From the NCBI RefSeq assembly GCF_020616515.1, contig NZ_CP085135.1, positions 2,046,001 to 2,110,000 on the forward strand: a stretch of DNA of 64,000 nt, read 5' to 3'. The notes under the pieces were generated by a model, which saw nothing but the letters and a program-made list of their open reading frames with translations, was not told the origin of the DNA and made no database searches. Below are positions 21,169 through 30,144 of the stretch, in pieces; position 1 is the first letter of the stretch, and every line of letters begins with the position of its first letter. Origin of the DNA: Mesorhizobium sp. PAMC28654 (GTDB lineage Bacteria > Pseudomonadota > Alphaproteobacteria > Rhizobiales > Rhizobiaceae). Position numbers and translations under genes: made by a program.

Positions 21169-22461
21169 TTGAGCCGGCTTTCTTCCATAAAAGAACAGTT
21201 CACACCTTCTCTGGTGAACATCTACTTCTCGATAGCTTGCTTTCTCTCACCCGTCGTTGGATCAGCCGTCAGTTTTGTTTTCAACGGCGGCGCTCTGTGG
21301 TCCACGCTGCTCATCGCAATGAAGAGACGGCGATTCAATGCCGATCGCCCCATGCTCGCCATGACCGCCGCTATATATGCCTATTGCGGGGCCAATCTCC
21401 TGGCATCCATCGTCAACAACTCGATCGTCAGGGATGCGCTGGATCTCCTTTCGCTGGTTACCTTTCTGTTTTTTCCCATTTCCTATTCGACCTGGAGCAT
21501 TTCGCGGAAAACCACGCTGGTCCGCATCATCATTGTGAGCAGCATCTGCGCTTGCCTCGGCGCGTTGGTGCTGGCGATCATCCAGCAATATTGGTTCGGG
21601 ATGCGGGCAAAAGGCGGGGCTGGAAATGCAATCGTGTTCGCGGAAGTCGCCTGCCTCAGCGTCATGATCTGCCTGACTGGCATCGTTTCAGGCATCGAAA
21701 AGGTCAGGGGTGTTGTTTTCATATGCGCGGTGCTGGCCGGCACCGTCGCCATCATCTATTCTGGATCGCGCATCATCTGGCTGGCATTGTTGATCGGTGG
21801 CATTGCTGTGCTCTTGATCAACCTGCGAACCCTCAAGGGCAAGAATGCCGTTCGCCTGCTGCTGATGCTGGCCGCGGTCGCCATAGTGAGCGCTGTTCTG
21901 GGATTCCGAGTCATAGCTGATCGTGCGGATTTTCTATTCGCCGACTGGCATTCGCTCACCACCCATGGCGACTACACCACGGCCCTGGGATTGCGCGTTG
22001 CGCTTTGGGACATCGGACTGAAGGCGTTCCGCGAGGCGCCGCTGTTCGGACATGGAATGGGGGCGGGCAAGCCACTCATGCTGCAAGGATTCCAGGAACG
22101 ATATGGGATGGCGGAAGGATTCAGCCATTTTCACAATGGGTTCCTCACCGCATTGGTGGAGGCCGGCATCCTTGGCGCGGTGACGCTGGCGGCGATCTTT
22201 GTCGTTGCCGCGCGGAATGCGGCCAAAGTCCTGCGCGCCAGCATTGACCCCATCGAGCGGTTTGGCGCCACTATGATCGTCATAGTGGTGATCACCTATC
22301 TCACCGCTGGAATGACCGGCATCCTGGTCGGTCACGACATTCTCGATTCGGTGCTGATGATCTTCCTGTTGTCGGGGACATATCTCGCATCCGGGCGCAC
22401 CATTGCGCTGCCGGAAACGCGGATGCGTCCAACCGCATCAGCGTTCCGGGTCGAACGATGA
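21169..22461 (+). CDS. O-antigen ligase / Wzy-type polysaccharide polymerase family membrane protein
   Basis: The polytopic inner-membrane protein, up to 430 residues, has about ten to twelve hydrophobic helices. The large periplasmic loop ends near GLKAFREAPLFGHGMGAGKP and HFHNGFLTALVEAGILG, which matches the Wzy_C/O-antigen ligase signature (H-N-x-x-L-x...GxxG). Such proteins polymerise or ligate undecaprenyl-linked oligosaccharides. The start is uncertain: the TTG at 21169 has a poor ribosome site and no ATG precedes the first helix. The stop overlaps the next gene by four bases (ATGA), so the two are coupled. It opens the first polysaccharide cluster. Confidence 0.78.
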   Translation: MSRLSSIKEQFTPSLVNIYFSIACFLSPVVGSAVSFVFNGGALWSTLLIAMKRRRFNADRPMLAMTAAIYAYCGANLLASIVNNSIVRDALDLLSLVTFLFFPISYSTWSISRKTTLVRIIIVSSICACLGALVLAIIQQYWFGMRAKGGAGNAIVFAEVACLSVMICLTGIVSGIEKVRGVVFICAVLAGTVAIIYSGSRIIWLALLIGGIAVLLINLRTLKGKNAVRLLLMLAAVAIVSAVLGFRVIADRADFLFADWHSLTTHGDYTTALGLRVALWDIGLKAFREAPLFGHGMGAGKPLMLQGFQERYGMAEGFSHFHNGFLTALVEAGILGAVTLAAIFVVAARNAAKVLRASIDPIERFGATMIVIVVITYLTAGMTGILVGHDILDSVLMIFLLSGTYLASGRTIALPETRMRPTASAFRVER

Positions 22462-23411
22462 AGGTTCTGGTAACAGGCGCAACCGGCTTCGTCGGCGGCC
22501 TTGTCGTTCGGCAACTGCGCGAAGCCAGGATCGACGTTCGCATCGCGTCCCGTCACCCGGAACTGCTTGGCGCTGGAGGCGACGCCGTTCGGCTGCCAGA
22601 GCCCGACGGCCCAGCCGGGGACTTTCTGACGCTCATGAAGGACATCACGCACGTCGTTCATTGCGCCGCCTTGAACAATGACCAGACCAGCGCAACAGAT
22701 GCCGACTTTCGGGCCACCAATGTCGCATTGACCGAACGGTTGGCGCATGCGGCGGCTATCGGGACGAGCGGACGCTTCATCTACCTGTCCTCCATCCGGG
22801 CGGTGATCGGTGCCGATTTCAGCGGAACGATCGATGAGCGTACGGCCCCTGCCCCGCAATGCGCCTACGGACGCTCGAAACGGGAGGGAGAGATCAAGGT
22901 GCTGGAGGCCTACACCTCATCAGGTCGCGCCGACGCCACGGCGCTGCGTCTGCCGCCGGCCTATGGAGCGGGCATGAAGGGAAACCTGGCTACGCTGGTG
23001 CGCCTGGCCGATACCGCCCTGCCCCTGCCGGCTGCCGCCTTTTCAGGTGTCCGCTCGCTGATCGCGCGCGAAGCCGTGGCCAGGGCGGTGTTGCACTTGT
23101 TGACCAGCCCTGCCCCGCTTCGTCCAGTCTACTTCGCCAGCGATGTGCCTGCTATTCCCATCACGGCCGTCATCGAAGCTCTCAGGCGAGGTTTCGGGCG
23201 CCCCTTGCGCCTGCTTGCTATCCCGGCCGCGCTGATGCGACCGGCGGCGTCCCTGCTGGGCAAAGGCAAAGTGTGGGACAGGATGACGGCAACGCAGATT
23301 TGCGATCCATCCCTACTCATGTCAGATGGCTGGGCGCCGGAGATCGACACGACCGGTCGGCTGACGGAAATGGCGCGACACGCCAAGCTTGGGCAAGCTC
23401 AGCCCCTGTAG
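22458..23411 (+). CDS. NAD-dependent epimerase/dehydratase (extended SDR)
   Basis: This 317-residue SDR protein opens with the NAD-binding VLVTGATGFVGGLVVRQL (GxxGxxG). The IYLSSIRAV strand supplies the active-site Ser, and the catalytic YGRSKREGE carries Tyr and Lys. The family acts on sugar nucleotides or undecaprenyl-linked sugars. The coupled upstream polymerase-like gene and convergent downstream phosphosugar transferase suggest a role in repeat-unit sugar modification. Its 3' end overlaps the convergent sugar transferase by 13 bp. Substrate is unknown. Confidence 0.85.
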   Translation: MKVLVTGATGFVGGLVVRQLREARIDVRIASRHPELLGAGGDAVRLPEPDGPAGDFLTLMKDITHVVHCAALNNDQTSATDADFRATNVALTERLAHAAAIGTSGRFIYLSSIRAVIGADFSGTIDERTAPAPQCAYGRSKREGEIKVLEAYTSSGRADATALRLPPAYGAGMKGNLATLVRLADTALPLPAAAFSGVRSLIAREAVARAVLHLLTSPAPLRPVYFASDVPAIPITAVIEALRRGFGRPLRLLAIPAALMRPAASLLGKGKVWDRMTATQICDPSLLMSDGWAPEIDTTGRLTEMARHAKLGQAQPL

Positions 23412-23959
23412 ATCGTTCGGAGCAGAATCCGAAGGTCGGATCCGATCGAAGCCATCTTCAGATATTCGGCATCGGTCTCGGCAAGGAGCCTCGGAGTCGA
23501 CATGTCGATGCCCTGGATCTGCGCCAGCCCGGTCATGCCGGGAGGCGCTGATAGCACACCCAACTCGGCGCGACGTTCGATAAGCTCCGTCTGCGTCGGC
23601 AGACATGGACGGGGACCGACCAGGCTCATCTCGCCTTTCAAGACGTTCCAGAGCTGCGGCAGTTCATCGAGCTTGTAGGCACGCAGGACCCTTCCGACCG
23701 AGGTCACCGCGGTTGCCGGCGCCTCGTGCGTGGGTAGGGACGGTGTTCCCTGATACATGGTTCTGAGCTTGTGGCAGCGAAATAGCACGCCATTGCGTCC
23801 GACCCGGATTTGCGAGAAGAGCGCCGGCCCTGGCGAAGAAGCCCGGACCGACAGGAAGGCAATCGCCAGGACAGGCGAGGTCAGCAGCAGCAGCAGCGCC
23901 GCCCCTGCGAGGTCGAAGGCCCGCTTCGGTCCGCCATGGCCGGAAGGTATCACCGACAT
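23399..23959 (-). CDS. Small polyprenyl-phosphate phosphosugar transferase (PglC/WcaJ C-terminal type)
   Basis: This 186-residue monotopic transferase of the bacterial sugar-transferase family (PF02397) has one N-terminal re-entrant helix (FDLAGAALLLLLTSPVLAIA). The catalytic blocks FRCHKLRTM, RAYKLDELPQLWNVLKGEMS and LVGPRP follow. It has only the catalytic core, as in PglC, without the large N-terminal membrane domain of ExoY/WbaP paralogs such as the one at 53363. It would attach the first sugar phosphate to undecaprenyl phosphate. It is followed on the same strand by a GT2 gene 3 bp upstream, so the two are coupled. Confidence 0.9.
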   Translation of the reverse strand: MSVIPSGHGGPKRAFDLAGAALLLLLTSPVLAIAFLSVRASSPGPALFSQIRVGRNGVLFRCHKLRTMYQGTPSLPTHEAPATAVTSVGRVLRAYKLDELPQLWNVLKGEMSLVGPRPCLPTQTELIERRAELGVLSAPPGMTGLAQIQGIDMSTPRLLAETDAEYLKMASIGSDLRILLRTIYRG

Positions 23960-23962
23960 GGC

Positions 23963-24895
23963 CTAGACGCGGCCCCAGATGATTGCGAGGTAAAGCCCCA
24001 GCGTCCCCAATGGCGTCTGTCGATAGACGCCGCTTCGGCGCAGATAGCTGAGCCGGCGGAAAAGACCGCCTTTTCGCGATTCCATGAACAGATCTAGGCA
24101 AACAGCAGAATCCGCGGCAAGAAGATCGCGATTGACGGCAAGGCCGCTGAGATTGTCGTCGGTCCAGCTGGCGAACTCGCCTTTCAGCAGGCGTCCAAGC
24201 CGGGAGACCCGCGCCTTCCACGAAACGTTGGCCCCGACCAGATTTGCCTCGTGCTGCCGGTAGCGCACCAGAGGCCGCGGATCGTAATGAACGACGCCGC
24301 CGGAAGCCGTCACGATGAGATAGGCCCACCAGTCATGGCTGACAAATTGCGTTCGCACTGACGCCCTGGCCAGCAATTGGCGCGCCGCTCGGTTGATCAT
24401 GATGGTGTTGCCGCCAGCAATGCTCTGCACCAGGGCATTGCGAAATGAAGGGGGCCGCTGGAACAGCGGCGAACAGCCCATGATGCTCCCCGACTTGGAC
24501 ATGGTTGCGGTCCGCGAACAGAACATTAGCGGCACATCGGCATCATGGGTCCGCATCCAATGCAAGGCAGTGTCGAGCTTGTCCGGCTCCCAGATGTCAT
24601 CCTGGTCGCAAAAGGCATAGTAGTCGGCATCGATCCGTGGATCGATGATCATCGAGCGGAAATTGGCGGCAAACCCGTGCCGCGGGCCGTCCACCAGGGT
24701 CAATCGACCCTTGGGCCAACGAGCCTGCCATGCCTCGATGATGGCGGTCGTGCCGTCCGTCGAACCGTCGTCGGAAATCCACAGGTCGATGAGAGGCTGC
24801 GATTGCGCAAGCAGGGATGCGAACTGTTCGTCGATGAAAGCCGCGCCGTCCTTCGTGCCCATCAAGATGGCGATGCGCTGATCCTGTTTGCTCAC
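23963..24895 (-). CDS. Family 2 glycosyltransferase
   Basis: This 310-residue cytosolic GT-A enzyme opens with IAILMGTKDGAAFIDEQFAS, followed by LWISDDGSTDGT (nucleotide binding) and the metal-binding YYAFCDQDDIWEPDKL (the DQDD variant of DXD). The C-terminal catalytic region contains SHDWWAYL. This combination is typical of rhamnosyl- or galactosyl-transferases of O-antigen clusters. It is coupled to the small phosphosugar transferase and probably adds the second sugar. Donor and acceptor are not predictable. Confidence 0.88.
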   Translation of the reverse strand: MSKQDQRIAILMGTKDGAAFIDEQFASLLAQSQPLIDLWISDDGSTDGTTAIIEAWQARWPKGRLTLVDGPRHGFAANFRSMIIDPRIDADYYAFCDQDDIWEPDKLDTALHWMRTHDADVPLMFCSRTATMSKSGSIMGCSPLFQRPPSFRNALVQSIAGGNTIMINRAARQLLARASVRTQFVSHDWWAYLIVTASGGVVHYDPRPLVRYRQHEANLVGANVSWKARVSRLGRLLKGEFASWTDDNLSGLAVNRDLLAADSAVCLDLFMESRKGGLFRRLSYLRRSGVYRQTPLGTLGLYLAIIWGRV

Positions 24896-24984
24896 GAGCT
24901 ATGAATATCCTGCGAATGGCTGAGAGCAGCCATGGATGGTTTCGATCGGTCTAACAAGGGTCGTCGGGACTCGAGAGCCCGGCC

Positions 24985-26970
24985 CTACCGGACCTGTCCA
25001 ATCATTTTCGCGGTGAGGACCTGATCAACATCGGCCGGAAATGTCTCCGGCTGGTGAAGGCCCGCCATCACGGCAAGCGACAGGGCTTTGTCCTGGCTCT
25101 TCATGGCCGTTTGCAGCGCGGTAAGCGCTGCCTCCACCCTTGGCCATTCAGCGACATCCATTCTCAAGCCGAATATCTTCGATATTTCGAGTTCGACAAG
25201 CTCTTCATTCTCACCGCGCAGCGTTTCATGCAGCTTCTCGCCTGGCCGGATGCCGGTGAATCGGATTGGAATGTCGGTGTAGGGGCTCTTTCCGGCCATG
25301 CGGATCATCGTCTCGGCGACTTCCAGGATCGGCACCGGCTTGCCCATGTCGAGCATGTAGATGGCATAGTCTTCCCTGCCCTCACGCGAGGCCGCATCGG
25401 CCGCGGACATGATGACGAGATCAACGGCTTCGACCAGCGTCATGAAGTAACGCGTCATGCGTCGGTCCGTTATGGTGAGGGGACCGCCGGCCTCGATCTG
25501 CGATTGGAAAATAGTGGCGACCGACCCGTTGCTGCCAAAGACGTTGCCGAACCGCACGGCGAAGAATCTGGTGCCGCAACGGTGGCCATTTGCTCCTATG
25601 GCGTGCGTCTCATGCAAGGAACTGACGATCTGCTCAGCCGCCCGCTTTGTCATGCCGAGCACGGATGTCGGGTCCACCGCCTTGTCGCTCGAAATCAGCA
25701 CGAACTGCGGAACACCGCATTTTGCGGCCACTTCGGCGCAGACAAGCGTTCCGAAAACATTTGTCTGGATTGCCGATTCCCAATTTTCCTCAAGCAGAGG
25801 GACATGCTTGAGCGCCGCGGCATGAAAGACGATGGATGGTTTGAACTCGCCGATCACGCGTGTCATCTGCTGCCGGTTCGCCACGTCGACGATACGAACC
25901 TTGAGGCGCGCATGGTCCTTCCCGTCGATATACTGGCTCAACTGGAAAATGCCGAACTCGGAATTGTCAGCGACCAGCACCGCTTCGGCGCCCAGTTCGA
26001 GTGACCGTTTGACCAGGGTGCGCCCGATCGAGCCGGCGCCACCCGTCACCAGAACCCGCTTGCCCGCGACAAAGGCGCCGATGCGTTCGATGTCGGACGG
26101 GACCGTGGGGCGGCGCAGGATGGTTTCCATCTCGACGGCGTCGAGCACCAGCTTTCCGCCCTGCCCCAGTTCGGAAAAGCCGGAGAATTGCACAACCGCT
26201 ATGCCGCTATGCCGGGCTACGCGCACGAGTTCGGAATACTCCTCGATCTCCCGTTCCGCCCCATTGCCGAAAATCAGCATGTCGAGGCTTTTGGTACCGT
26301 TTGCATAGTCCTCGAGGACTTCTATCAGTCGTGGCCGCACCGCCACTACCGGAACACCTTGGATCTTGTGGCCCAAGGGTGCCCTGTCGTCGATCGCCAT
26401 GATGCCAGCGATGAAATACTCCGCGGGCTCCGTTCGCGTGAAACGGATGATCAGGTCGGCCTCGCCAAGCCGGCCAACGAACAGCGCCTGCTTGATCGGT
26501 GTCTGATCAGCCCTGTGGCGCAGTATTCTCCAGCTCGCTCCGTCGCGAAGGAACCGGTAGAAAAGCCTGGGCCCGGATATGATCGTGAACGAGAAGAGAA
26601 AAAAGACAATGAACTGACGCTCGTTGAGGCCCGCCACAGGATGGAAAAAGCGGACCATGAGCGAGACGGCATACAGGACAAGCGTGAGAATGCCGCAACT
26701 TTTCAGGATGTTGAAGAAGTCTGGCGTCGAAGCAAAGCGCCAGACCGTGTTGTAGAGTCCGCAATATCTGAACAGCAGATGGCTGATGAGCGCGATGCTC
26801 ACCCAACTCACCAGGCCGGCGTAAGACAGGATTTCGAAGGACAGGTTCGATCTTGACAGCACAAGGCTGAGCGCCACCGCGATCAGGACCATGACGATGT
26901 CCTGGACCATGATGAAGGCACGCCGCATATCCGGGCGAAGTCCGAACACGACTTTCAGGTATGAATCCAT
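24985..26970 (-). CDS. CapD/WbpM-type nucleotide-sugar 4,6-dehydratase/epimerase
   Basis: This 661-residue membrane-anchored SDR enzyme has four N-terminal transmembrane helices (residues about 20-150), a CoA-binding-like Rossmann domain, then the catalytic SDR domain. The latter carries VLVTGGAGSIGRTLVKR, AALKHVPLLE and the S-D-K triad ISSDKAVDPTSVLGMTKR that replaces the usual S-Y-K in this family. Members make UDP-4-keto-6-deoxy sugars from UDP-GlcNAc, leading to QuiNAc, FucNAc or bacillosamine. It fits the initiating phosphosugar transferase nearby. Full length, no key residue missing. Confidence 0.92.
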   Translation of the reverse strand: MDSYLKVVFGLRPDMRRAFIMVQDIVMVLIAVALSLVLSRSNLSFEILSYAGLVSWVSIALISHLLFRYCGLYNTVWRFASTPDFFNILKSCGILTLVLYAVSLMVRFFHPVAGLNERQFIVFFLFSFTIISGPRLFYRFLRDGASWRILRHRADQTPIKQALFVGRLGEADLIIRFTRTEPAEYFIAGIMAIDDRAPLGHKIQGVPVVAVRPRLIEVLEDYANGTKSLDMLIFGNGAEREIEEYSELVRVARHSGIAVVQFSGFSELGQGGKLVLDAVEMETILRRPTVPSDIERIGAFVAGKRVLVTGGAGSIGRTLVKRSLELGAEAVLVADNSEFGIFQLSQYIDGKDHARLKVRIVDVANRQQMTRVIGEFKPSIVFHAAALKHVPLLEENWESAIQTNVFGTLVCAEVAAKCGVPQFVLISSDKAVDPTSVLGMTKRAAEQIVSSLHETHAIGANGHRCGTRFFAVRFGNVFGSNGSVATIFQSQIEAGGPLTITDRRMTRYFMTLVEAVDLVIMSAADAASREGREDYAIYMLDMGKPVPILEVAETMIRMAGKSPYTDIPIRFTGIRPGEKLHETLRGENEELVELEISKIFGLRMDVAEWPRVEAALTALQTAMKSQDKALSLAVMAGLHQPETFPADVDQVLTAKMIGQVR

Positions 26971-27386
26971 TGGGCGGCACTAGACTCCGGACTCGAGAAC
27001 ATGGCCGCTAGCGTGCCCGAGATCGAATCCTGTTCGATCTCGTCAGTCTATCGTACCAATTCCCCAGCCCCCGCCATCTGTATCGCATACTGCGGAGGCG
27101 CGGTCATCGCCAGATATTTTTTTCCAACGGGGATTGGTCAAGGTCTCTGACTTCCTGTCCAAGGGCTGCCTTTATAACCTTCGCGACGGAAAATACCGCA
27201 GTGCGCAGGCCATTGGTGAACACGTCTCTATCAACTCGGCGCATCTTCCTGGCACAGTCTGTTGCCATGTGGCCGATGCAATGGCTATGAAGCGTCGGGT
27301 TGGCGGTCGTGATAGTGCGCCCGGGTCTTCTGTCGGAAGTCGGCGCACCAACATATCGGTAACAACAAATTGCGACACCAAGAACT
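26971..27386. other. Divergent intergenic region with a 10-bp inverted repeat
   Basis: The 416-bp gap between the capD-like gene (minus) and the ABC permease (plus) has no credible gene. It contains a perfect inverted repeat, CGAGATCGAA (27018-27027) and TTCGATCTCG (27033-27042), with a five-base loop. This could be an operator or a short hairpin. Promoters for both divergent genes must lie here but I cannot assign boxes. Confidence 0.45.
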
Positions 27387-28178
27387 ATGATTGCTGCACT
27401 GAACGGCGGCATCGACGACATCGGCAAGGCCATGAGGCTGCACCGGGTCTGGATCGCGCTTGCCCATGAGGACATCGGCGACCAGCACAGACGAACAACG
27501 CTTGGGCCGCTCTGGTTGCTGGTCAACTATGTCGCGTTCGTGGGCACGTTCGTTTTCGTATTCCAGCCGGCCGGCAAGGATGCCGCAGGCTATGCGGCCT
27601 ATGTTTCCATCGGACTTCTGGTGTGGTTCTACCTGATGGAAGTCATGTCCATGAGCGTGTCGCTGTTCCAGCGCGAAGAGAGCTTTATAGAAGGCACAAC
27701 GCTGCCCCTGTTTGTCTATGTGATGCGGCTTGCCTTGCAATCAGTGATTCGTGCCGGCTATGCGATCGCGGGTTGTGTGGCCATTCTGATCTTGAGTGGC
27801 ACTTCCATCACGTCCCCCTGGCTCTGGTCGATCGCGGGATTGCTGCTGATATTGCTGGTAACGCCCGCCCTGATCACAGTTTTCGCGTTTCTCGGAGCCT
27901 TCTTTCCCGACAGCCAATTCATTGTCGGCAATTTGCTGCGGGTAGGCATGTTCTTCACGCCTGTTTTCTGGGTGTACAACGGGCAAGGCGGAATACAGAA
28001 ATACGCCTATCGCTGGAACCCGTTCACATATTTTCTGGAGATCGTGCGTTTGCCGATCATCAACGGAGAATTGCCAGTGCATGCTTTCGCCGTGACGATC
28101 ATCACGTCTTTGGCCACATGGATGATTGCATTGCTGCTGCTTGGCCGCTACCGCAAGCAAGTCGTGTTCCTCATCTGA
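27387..28178 (+). CDS. Polysaccharide ABC exporter, permease (Wzm/KpsM family)
   Basis: This 263-residue inner-membrane permease of the ABC-2 type has six hydrophobic helices. The family block RTTLGPLWLLVNYVAF follows the N-terminal cytoplasmic segment, and the late AYRWNPFTYFLEIVRLPI is typical of O-antigen and capsule exporters. It forms a channel with the next gene's ATPase to move lipid-linked polysaccharide to the periplasm. ATG at 27387; the ATPase begins 8 bp after its stop. Confidence 0.9.
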   Translation: MIAALNGGIDDIGKAMRLHRVWIALAHEDIGDQHRRTTLGPLWLLVNYVAFVGTFVFVFQPAGKDAAGYAAYVSIGLLVWFYLMEVMSMSVSLFQREESFIEGTTLPLFVYVMRLALQSVIRAGYAIAGCVAILILSGTSITSPWLWSIAGLLLILLVTPALITVFAFLGAFFPDSQFIVGNLLRVGMFFTPVFWVYNGQGGIQKYAYRWNPFTYFLEIVRLPIINGELPVHAFAVTIITSLATWMIALLLLGRYRKQVVFLI

Positions 28179-28185
28179 GTTTTCG

Positions 28186-28929
28186 ATGGTTTCTATCAAG
28201 CTGGACAACGTTAGCCTTGTTTACAAGCTGCACGAGAAGCTGACGCTTTCCGCGCCGGACCGGCGCGTGGCCAACCCACGCGGCAGAATTGAAAGCTCTG
28301 GCAGAAAACAGTTCGTGCAGGCTCTGGATGGCATCAGTTTCGAACTGATGGCGGGAGATCGCCTAGGCCTGGTCGGCCCGAACGGGGCAGGCAAGACTAC
28401 CCTTCTCAAGGTGCTTTACGGGATCTACGAACCATCAGGCGGGAGCGTAGCAATCAACGGCAAGGTCGATGCCCTGTTCAATATCAACATAGGCTTTCGC
28501 CGCGAGGCCACGGGGCGCAGGAACATCGTTTTGCGTGGTTTGATCAGCGGATGGACGGAAGACGAGATCGAGGAGAAAATGGAGGAGATCATAGCCTTCA
28601 GCGAGCTGGGCGATTTCATCGACCTGCCGTTCAAGGCCTACAGCCAGGGCATGGCCGCGCGGCTTGCCTTTTCAGCCGCGACCGCGCTCGATCCGGAAAT
28701 CCTGCTGATGGACGAATGGATCGGCGCCGGCGACGCTTCTTTCCAGGAAAAAGCCAAAAGGCGCATGGACGAACTCGCGGAAAAGGCAGGCATCATCGTT
28801 CTGGCGAGCCACAGCGAGGCGCTTATACAGAGCGTGTGCACGAAAAGACTAGTGCTGAAAGGCGGTCAAATAGAGTCGTTCGTCACCGCACCATCTAACC
28901 GAAATCTGACGACAATAGTTTCGAAATGA
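28186..28929 (+). CDS. Polysaccharide ABC exporter, ATPase (Wzt/KpsT family)
   Basis: The ATPase has 247 residues from the ATG at 28186. The frame is open further upstream, but that part overlaps the permease. Walker A is GPNGAGKTT, the signature region is FKAYSQGMAARLAFSAA, and Walker B is EILLMDEWIGAGD, all characteristic of Wzt/KpsT/TagH. It lacks the C-terminal carbohydrate-binding domain of Wzt proteins that recognise a capped O-antigen, so export is probably coupled to synthesis as in KpsT-type systems. Its 3' end overlaps the convergent methyltransferase by 35 bp. Confidence 0.9.
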   Translation: MVSIKLDNVSLVYKLHEKLTLSAPDRRVANPRGRIESSGRKQFVQALDGISFELMAGDRLGLVGPNGAGKTTLLKVLYGIYEPSGGSVAINGKVDALFNINIGFRREATGRRNIVLRGLISGWTEDEIEEKMEEIIAFSELGDFIDLPFKAYSQGMAARLAFSAATALDPEILLMDEWIGAGDASFQEKAKRRMDELAEKAGIIVLASHSEALIQSVCTKRLVLKGGQIESFVTAPSNRNLTTIVSK

Positions 28930-29605
28930 CCGTGGGAATTGCATACTCTTCCGGAGACAAATTCGCTAAATCCATATTTTCCTGAAAATCGAACCAAGTC
29001 ATGCGACTAATCTGTTCAAGGGAATTAAAACGAGGCGAAAAATAACGTCGAGTTTCTCTCCAGATAAATGTCTGCGGGTTTCCCCGACTCGAAACAGTCA
29101 GATACGAGAGGCTGGGGAAGAAATCATGAACAGCATAGATCATTTTGTAAATATCCCCGTGCCAGGCGGCACCTGTTCCGCCTTCACGTGTCCTGGTAGC
29201 AAGGGCTAAATTAACTTCAGGTATTGATGAATATACATCAGATGGAATCGTATCATCAATAATAATTAAAGAATTATCTCCGGTAAACATTATAGCATTG
29301 CAGAAGTCACGAAATGTTTGCGGGAAAACATGCAGCCCGTCTAGAAAAACAATGTCAAATTTGGTCCCGCGCGCAACACCAGTGAAATAATCATCAGAGC
29401 TCATCTCGCAGAAGTGCTCGCCCTCTGACTCTCTTGATTTTGCATCGAACCTGAACTTTGGATCAACCCCAGTCTTACTAGGTATCGAAACAGAGAAAAA
29501 AGTCTCCCCGTCAGCAACGCCAACCTCAAGATATTTCTCGGCTTTCATCGCCGCAGCGACCAAATTGATTCGCCGACTAGAGTGATTACCATCGATAACC
29601 GTCAA
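28895..29605 (-). CDS. Class I SAM-dependent methyltransferase-like protein; start abutted by IS630
   Basis: This Rossmann-fold protein of 236 residues has motif I YLEVGVADGETFF, a downstream FDIVFLDGLHVF strand that resembles the motif-II region of the Methyltransf_24 group, and SLIIIDDTIPS. I place the start at the TTG at 29605: AAAGAGG lies six bases upstream and the helix before motif I is retained. A later ATG at 29548 would remove it. The IS630 end lies only 17 bp upstream, so the native promoter or upstream cistron has been replaced. Base composition is clearly lower in GC than the glg/frc region, a sign of acquisition. Substrate is unknown; polysaccharide O-methylation is plausible. 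Confidence 0.7.
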   Translation of the reverse strand: MTVIDGNHSSRRINLVAAAMKAEKYLEVGVADGETFFSVSIPSKTGVDPKFRFDAKSRESEGEHFCEMSSDDYFTGVARGTKFDIVFLDGLHVFPQTFRDFCNAIMFTGDNSLIIIDDTIPSDVYSSIPEVNLALATRTREGGTGAAWHGDIYKMIYAVHDFFPSLSYLTVSSRGNPQTFIWRETRRYFSPRFNSLEQISRMTWFDFQENMDLANLSPEEYAIPTVISKLLSSDFG

Positions 29606-29715
29606 ATTGCGCCTCTTTTCCTAGAGCAAAATCCGAGCGGATAGAATCGATAGGGGTTTCGTTGGGATTGGAAATCTGATTCAGCATATCTGCTGGATTC
29701 GGAGGCCGGCATGGC

Positions 29716-30144
29716 ATGGCGAAATCCTTATCGGAAGATTTGCGGGCTCGGGTGGTCGCAGCGGTTGATGGCGGCCTGTCGCGACGGGCGGCAGCGGCGC
29801 GATTTGGCGTGGCGGCGGCAAGCTCGGTGCGTTGGGTCCGGGAATGGCGCGAGACCGGAGCCACCTGCGCAAAGCCGCAGGGCGGCGACAGGCGGTCCCA
29901 CCGCGTTGAAGCGTATCGCGACATCATCCTGGCGGCGATCGAGAGGCGGGTGGACATCACGCTGGTCGAACTCGCCGAGTTGCTGCGACAGGAGCATGGC
30001 GCGTCGTTTGCGACGAGCACGATCTGGCGGTTTCTCGATCGTCACTCCATGACCTTCAAAAAAAACGGCGCACGCCAGCGAGCAGGAGCGGCCAGACGTG
30101 GCGGCGCGACGAAACGCCTGGTTCGACGCCCAGCCCGATCTTGA
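29716..30144 (+). CDS. IS630-family transposase, OrfA (DNA-binding part), copy 1
   Basis: The 142-residue product carries an N-terminal helix-turn-helix (ARVVAAVDGGLSRRAAAARF, then GVAAASSVRWVREW) and a second HTH-like segment (LVELAELLRQ...SFATSTIWRFL). At the A8 run after MTF it passes into an out-of-frame tail. The correct continuation (a segment like HASEQERPDVAARRNAWFD) is in another frame that becomes OrfB, so a full transposase needs a +1 shift or transcriptional slippage here. The same protein is encoded by copy 2. Confidence 0.9.
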   Translation: MAKSLSEDLRARVVAAVDGGLSRRAAAARFGVAAASSVRWVREWRETGATCAKPQGGDRRSHRVEAYRDIILAAIERRVDITLVELAELLRQEHGASFATSTIWRFLDRHSMTFKKNGARQRAGAARRGGATKRLVRRPARS

